NCBI GenBank assembly: GCA_030248215.1
Contig: JASANG010001052.1
Span: 124,001 to 188,000, forward strand
Length of the DNA stretch: 64,000 nucleotides
Direction of reading: 5' to 3'
Source of the DNA: Enoplolaimus lenunculus
Taxonomy: Eukaryota; Nematoda; Enoplea; Enoplida; Thoracostomopsidae
Numbering within the stretch: position 1 is the stretch's first letter; each line of letters starts with the position of its first letter. The position numbers and the translations under genes were made by a program. Under the pieces are notes generated by a model that did not search any database, was not told where the DNA came from, and worked only from the letters and a program-made list of their open reading frames with translations. Below, piece by piece: positions 59,801-64,000 of the stretch.

Positions 59801-62680
59801 GGTCGGGCACGAAATATATTAACGTTTAAAAGTTATACGGCTGGCATTGCGTTGATACTCTGAAACAAATTACGTACAGGTATATATGAAATTTGCAACA
59901 TGCAAAATTCGGATTCGATAAATAATTCGTAGTTAAAGTCCGCTAATCGGGCCATGGAAAAGGAATCCGTAAGTTTTGAAACAAGAGGTTTAAGCAAATT
60001 TTGAAATTCAGATCTATGTAATCTTTTTTCGCAAAAATTGGCACCTATTTCTCTGGGTTGCCGAATTCAGATTGCCAAAATTTCAACTAGCGTCCACAAG
60101 CACACTGTGATAGGTCACACAGAAACATATTCGCAGCTTCATACGGCAACAAATCTTACGCATTACATACAAGACAAAGGAAGCTTATTTCACTTTTCGC
60201 TTATCAAAATTTGGTAAACAATCAGGATATAATCCTATTTTTAAAGATGTGAGATTAGTTGTGTCAATTCTATCGCAGTAATTTCTGAAAAGCGTTAATT
60301 TCAGTAACGTATGGGTGTTGGGTCCAACATACATGGAAACATTAAAAAATAACGGCCCGTAACTGAATAACAGGGCGTATTCTCTGAAGCGGCAAAAATA
60401 TGAATCCCTCTTAATTCGGTTACTAGAGTATGAGGGCGCTAAGCACGGCGGACGGCACTGTATATATCAGAGCCCGTTCCTGAAATTAACGCTTTTCAGA
60501 AATTACTGCGACAGAATTGGCACAACTAAACTCACATTTTTAAAATAGAGGTGTATCCAGATTGTTTATTACCAAATTTTGATAAGATACAACAGGAATA
60601 TATTTCCTTTGTCTTGTAATGCGTAAAATTGTTGCCGTACGAACCTGCGAATACGTTTTTTATGTGAGAGTTTTTAAAAAATTTGCCACTAAACAGGGTT
60701 CAACCGGAATTCCTGTTCCGACCGGAATTCGAGCATAAATTCAAATTCTGTTCCTGTTTCTGCATTTAAAGATGTAGGGACCGGAATTTTTACGGTTTTG
60801 TGCCAGATTATTCATAATCATTTAAATAATCAAAACTTCGTGTCTTAAAAATTGTTATTTCGCAACGAGTGTTTTTGCAATTAATTCAATCTTGTTAATA
60901 AACTGTTTGTGATGTGTTTTCGCAAAACCTGATTGAGAAATAGCTCAAAATTTGCTTAACTCGTTTTTGGCAAAGTTTTTCGAAAAGTCCAAGAGAAATT
61001 CGGTAATGAAATATATTTCAGATTCCGGTTCCTGTTACTGTTCCTGTAAAGAAATTCAATTCATATTCCTGTTCCTGTAAAATATAGTTCCTGTTGGAAC
61101 CCTACCACTAAATTACTGAACGCCAACACAGTTTGTACGGTCTTCAAATCGCTTTGATTTAAGAATAGCTTTTACTCATATATACAATAATTGATTCTTT
61201 AATTTATATTATATTGAACTTACCGCTACCATGGCTTTGTTTATTCCGGAAATCATTTGAATGTCTTCTGAAAAATCAAATGATAAATAACTGAAACCAG
61301 AAAGTTTTTAGACACAATCCGCATTTGATTGCCCTGAACCTGAACTATGGTTTTCGCGCTCATTAGTCGCTAAAATAAATGATACACAAGACGCCCTAAC
61401 CACGGTAGCCAGCACGGATGATATAGGTTATAAAAGTTCAAGCATACGTATTTTAACTCAAAATACATATGTACGTATTACAATACATAGCATCGAGAAA
61501 GAAACATGATGCTTCATCACCATCGTTTACTGTCATTTTCAAGAAGTGACCCTGGTCAGCGGTTTTCCCTCCGGCAAAAAATAATGTCGAGGTCAGTGGC
61601 TAAACTATCATCGCTGACTTTGCTTCTATTCATCCATCAATTATATACAATATATACAGTAAAAAACGTTGATTGCTGTCCAGTTCAAACTTGGCTCCTT
61701 TTGGCACCGGCCTCGGCCCTGGTGCAGCTCTAATAATATATACGTCTTAATCAATAAATTATACATGACAAATATTTCATTTGTCGCTTCTGTAGCAACT
61801 AATATATTATAAACTGCTAACGGCGTAACGTCGCTTTCAACAAGTTTTAACAAAATATTTTCAGGCTAACCTTTCCCATTCCAGCCATTCTCGAGGCTTC
61901 TCCCATTGCGAAACTTCCGTCCGTGAATCATAGTAATATTTTTTACCTGATGAGCTCAAATGTTCTGACCAATCTCCAAACTGGCCCAACTTTGGCTTCG
62001 ACGAGTTCTAAAACTACACCATAACAATCAGATTAAACGGCATAACGTGATCAGTTGACTACATTATCTCGCAATAAATGACAAAAATTGCAATTTTATA
62101 CAAATTTGCACATAAAACACCCACATAAGTTTCCTATTCCTGTTAACGTGATATAGAATATATACATGCAGATTTGTTATGTTTCGAAGCACAGAGACTC
62201 ATTTGGGCACATGTATATCTTGAAAACAGGGTAAGTTTAAACTTCAGCGAATGAATATTGGAATTACACTTTCGAAACAGCATTTGTCTAGGACGTTTGT
62301 AAATTTGAAGCTACATAAACAGGGATCACACGACATAACAATTACTTTACCGGATATCGATCATTGAAGCTTCTTCTGTCATCCCGTCTCTTATCATCAG
62401 AACGATGCAGCGACATCGGCACCTTTGTATGGGAATGATTTCCTGCAGTCACAAAATAATCAAAAACTGCACTTGCTTGCAGAAATTGAAAGAAAATATT
62501 AGAATTGCAATTTTGTCGTACTTCACCTGTATGATCTACCGAAAACAGAAGTCTGAGCTTAAACCGAGCATTTAACCGCAAAACAATTATTGATCGATGT
62601 TATCTTTTCCATAAAATACACAGTAACTTACCGTTAAGTTGATCTCGAGCAGCGGAATGACTGCTGATATATTCACTCAT
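47820..62680 (-). CDS. WAC: WAC: WW-domain adaptor with coiled coil (complete, 11 exons, 988 aa)
   Basis: Family role: WAC is a nuclear adaptor that brings the RNF20/40 ubiquitin ligase to RNA polymerase II for H2B ubiquitination. Exons in transcript order: 62680-62632, 62442-62351, 62007-61871, 61267-61224, 55447-54251, 53924-53676, 52983-52930, 52318-51943, 49986-49416, 48251-48127 and 47892-47820 (TGA). They sum to 2967 nt with every splice phase in register. The start [15 protein letters not shown] is the only ATG of its short exon. The WW domain is at about residues 58-88 ([16 protein letters not shown], tryptophans 60 and 82, Pro85) and is nearly identical to human WAC. A long Ser/Thr/Gln/His-rich central region follows, with a short poly-Ala in the 52.3-kb exon. 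The C-terminus has [12 protein letters not shown], then [18 protein letters not shown] and RIAFMRQQ, the conserved WAC coiled coil. It is longer than human WAC (about 650 aa) through the central region. Confidence 0.93.
48352..48755. repeat. Two tandem 202-bp units, nearly identical
   Basis: Unit 1 is 48352-48553 and unit 2 is 48554-48755. I find a single difference (TTTAATATC versus TTTCATATC). Each starts TATTCAAGATTTTAATAAAT and ends CAGCAACACCTGTT. It lies in a WAC intron, just upstream of the penultimate exon in transcript order, and is non-coding. The near identity implies a recent duplication. Confidence 0.85.
50118..51201. mobile_element. Probable hAT-type MITE split by two later insertions
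   Basis: The left end CGGGGTGCAACCGGATATCC (50118) and right end GGTATCTGGTTGCACCCTG (to 51201) look like the two termini of one element. Between them lie a GCCTAA-headed repeat (about 50425-50507) and the MITE at 50508-50859. The flanking octamers agree only weakly, so the pairing of ends is tentative. Confidence 0.4.
50508..50859. mobile_element. hAT-type MITE, 'TCTCGG' family
   Basis: Ends are CAAAGATGGGCATACACC and ACTCCCATCTTTG, a good inverted repeat. It is flanked by ATCCGAGC and ATCTTAGC (six of eight match). Internal GTCTCGGGTCTCGG and CCGAGACTGAGAC link it to 28243-28679. It inserted directly into a GCCTAA-headed repeat. Confidence 0.65.
52428..52828. mobile_element. hAT-type MITE, 'CAAAGCGGAAC' family
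   Basis: 401 bp from CAGGGTGCAAAGCGGAACTG to CCGATTGCACCCTG, flanked by AAACCGGT and AAACGGGT (seven of eight). The same family is present at 57724-58128, and a left end occurs near 35237. It lies in a WAC intron between the 18-codon exon and the next. Confidence 0.75.
53040..53330. repeat. Imperfect inverted repeat in a WAC intron
   Basis: The arm GGGTTTTTGGGTGCGAGGAA... (about 53098-53148) is mirrored by ...TTCCGCGCACCAAAAAACCC (about 53197-53250), both bordered inward by AACCTCCAAA. It is followed at 53440-53480 by AAAATCGGTTTAGCCGTTCC-type sequence and a short GGAC microsatellite, a tail common in invertebrate dispersed repeats. Confidence 0.5.
56644..56725. repeat. Two tandem 41-bp units
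   Basis: CAGATAAATGGCGTCGATAT followed by AATCTCAGCAACAGCAATCAA is repeated once without visible change. It lies in the largest WAC intron. Confidence 0.8.
56881..57189. mobile_element. MITE with inverted ends and 7-bp flanking repeat
   Basis: Begins CAAGAGTGGATAATGC and ends CATGATCCACTCTTG. The inverted repeats extend imperfectly inward, with paired GGTACATT/ATGTACC and GTTGCATTTC/AACGCAACGCC-like blocks. ATATAAT flanks both sides (56874-56880 and 57190-57196). The superfamily is not assigned. Confidence 0.6.
57724..58128. mobile_element. hAT-type MITE, 'CAAAGCGGAAC' family
   Basis: 405 bp from CAGGGTGCAAAGCGGAACTG to TTTCGGTTGCACTCTG, flanked by a perfect 8-bp duplication CAATTTAC (57716-57723 and 58129-58136). 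Its right end and flank were later duplicated in tandem (see 58048-58391). Confidence 0.85.
58048..58391. repeat. Tandem duplication of a MITE end plus its flank
   Basis: Unit 1 (58048-58221) and unit 2 (58226-58391) both run from AAATTCCAAAATTCCGATTG to TTTTTGCTGGACTTGGAG. Each contains the last 80 or so bases of the MITE, the CAATTTAC target repeat and about 85 bp of host flank. The duplication therefore happened after the MITE inserted. The units differ by small indels and a few substitutions. Confidence 0.8.
60113..60670. repeat. Large inverted repeat, arms about 190 bp
   Basis: The left arm (about 60113-60310) and right arm (about 60475-60670) are reverse complements with scattered differences, for example AAATTACTGCGACAGAATTG against its counterpart. 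The spacer of about 165 bp resembles sequence near 26450-26590. It is likely a foldback or MITE-type element holding another insertion, in the largest WAC intron. Confidence 0.6.
60694..61104. mobile_element. hAT-type MITE
   Basis: 411 bp from CAGGGTTCAACCGGAATTCC to CTGTTGGAACCCTA, flanked by a perfect 8-bp duplication CCACTAAA (60686-60693 and 61105-61112). It is the same family as 526-941. Confidence 0.85.
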
Positions 62681-64000
62681 CACAAAACAGTGGAGCGGTA
62701 GAAAACCGCATAACACTACAACTTAAAAGTTAGCGAACACTGAGAATATGGTACTGTTTCTGTAGATAGCAACGTAATCAAAGAAGATTGCCTAAACGCA
62801 GAAAACCATAGTCTATGACAACTCTTGAATAAAAACGAATGAAATTACAAATATTGTACCTCATTCGTTTTAGTTTTATAATATTAGTACTTACACAGTG
62901 ATTGATTTATATATGAAGCAATTGGGCTAGCTCAACCTGTAATAAAATAAACTGGTTAGTTTGAAACATAACTAAATGCGTACAAATAGAGCATTACTAC
63001 CATCAATCATTCGGCAATAAACAAATCAAATTGCTACCTTAAACAGGTTGGCTGGCAAACGATGACCAAATCAAACCTTATGTTGAGAAATTAGACAAGT
63101 TTAATTTCCTGTGAAGAATTACAAATTGAAAGAAAAGCAGAGCAGAAATTTTTGCGCACAGTTTCAAAGCATTACTATTATGATAAGTAAAACAACAGCT
63201 TTTTACTGTTCAATATGACTTGCCAATTTTAACATGCATTCCTTTAATATTTAATTCGAGTATGTAAACTCTTAGCTAGTGAGTTTTACTAGCTTGGCAG
63301 CTGTGTCAGAACCGTTGCGGCTTTTTCATTCGCCGTTATGACGCTAATGCTAATTCCATATCCGTTATCTAGGATTTCTAGAATCTTTCGGAATTTTGTG
63401 CAAACTTCGGGAACTTTCGCCGAAAGGAACCAGTTTTCCTCTTCCAGAGGAAGATCTGGATTATGTGATAAGTGGGGTAGGCTATGTAGGTGGTGTCTCA
63501 CCTTTGAATTTTGGGTTTTTTACTTTTTATTTTCTAAATCACCCTCCCTCAGCTTTCCCTTTTTCTGGAGCGCCCTGGGCTCCTATTTAGCACTCTTTTT
63601 CCTATTTCTGAGCTGTGACCCCGCTGGCCAATATCCGAGTGCGACTCTTAAGTCGTGCCGGATATGTTCCTAAAAACTTATAAAAATCTATTTTCAAAAA
63701 CCTAAAATAATTATTTAGCTAGGTTTGGTACGTGGTTTTTAGGGTGTTTTTAGTTATTGTTTTTTGTGTTATTTTTGTGTATTTTTGATTATATCGGCGT
63801 CGTGCGTGTGAATTCGTTCTAAAACAATATTCTAAACCAAATTTTATAAAAATTAATATAAACTTACTAAAAATAACCCTAATCAATTCTTAGTCTGGAA
63901 TTCCCGAGTTAGTTGGTTTTTGTTAGTCGTATGTTTTTTGCTCAAAAAGGAGTTTTTTTGGAGATATTATCATAGAAGGATAGTTGTGTTTAATGGTGTA
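62681..64000. other. Upstream of WAC; no assigned gene
   Basis: The sequence just above the WAC start should contain its 5' untranslated region and promoter, but I see no decisive element. From about 63290 the composition changes. A minus-strand piece (63289-63501) and a plus-strand piece (63338-63673) both read open, and the last 300 bp are strongly T-rich. This could be the edge of a repeat continuing beyond the window. Nothing is recognised. Confidence 0.4.

Noticed and set aside
1-64000. CRISPR arrays, operons or bacterial genes
   Set aside because: All genes have spliceosomal introns. The tandem repeats seen lack regular unique spacers, and no prokaryotic features are present.

Overview
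This is an AT-rich (roughly two-thirds A+T), intron-rich animal genome window. It carries three conserved host genes spread over many short exons, with long introns full of small DNA transposons. The orthologues (STRA6-type retinol receptor, SFMBT-type Polycomb protein, WAC adaptor), the spliceosomal GT-AG introns and a BEL/Pao LTR element point to an invertebrate metazoan. I cannot name the species. A tunicate or another invertebrate deuterostome would fit, but that is inference.

Layout. 1-2080: GC-richer, coding-like relic of a degraded retroelement, itself hit by a hAT-type MITE. 2081-8195: no confident exon; dispersed repeats, including TTAGGC-like telomeric motifs and a long-terminal-inverted-repeat MITE. 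8196-27326 (+): a STRA6-like multi-pass membrane protein in 11 recognised exons; my N-terminus is incomplete. The intron between its third and fourth recognised exons holds a complete-looking BEL/Pao retrotransposon (about 10272-17411, same strand) with very short identical terminal repeats, a tRNA-Tyr-type primer site, one long gag-pol frame and a second downstream frame. 27327-29454: convergent intergenic gap with nested MITEs. 29455-41754 (-): an SFMBT-type four-MBT protein with SLED and SAM domains and an AT-hook-like motif; 16 exons recognised, 5' exons and one linking exon not found. 41755-47819: repeats, including two tandem MITEs, a tRNA-derived SINE-like pair and a LINE endonuclease scrap. 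47820-62680 (-): a complete WAC gene in 11 exons whose splice phases all agree, predicting 988 aa. 62681-64000: upstream of WAC, no assigned gene.

How the genes relate. WAC (histone H2B ubiquitination adaptor) and SFMBT (Polycomb MBT protein) are chromatin regulators lying head to tail on the minus strand. The STRA6-like gene converges on SFMBT from the other side. Nothing in the sequence shows that the three are co-regulated.

Most notable: the BEL/Pao element has, in the position where some relatives carry an envelope gene, a 414-aa frame with the Ser-Gly-Asn-His blocks of an SGNH/GDSL hydrolase. A strong splice acceptor lies just before its ATG and a donor just before the gag ATG. The second theme is a dense swarm of hAT-type MITEs (CAGGG...CCCTG ends, 8-bp target duplications), including two back-to-back copies that share the same 8-bp target three times over.
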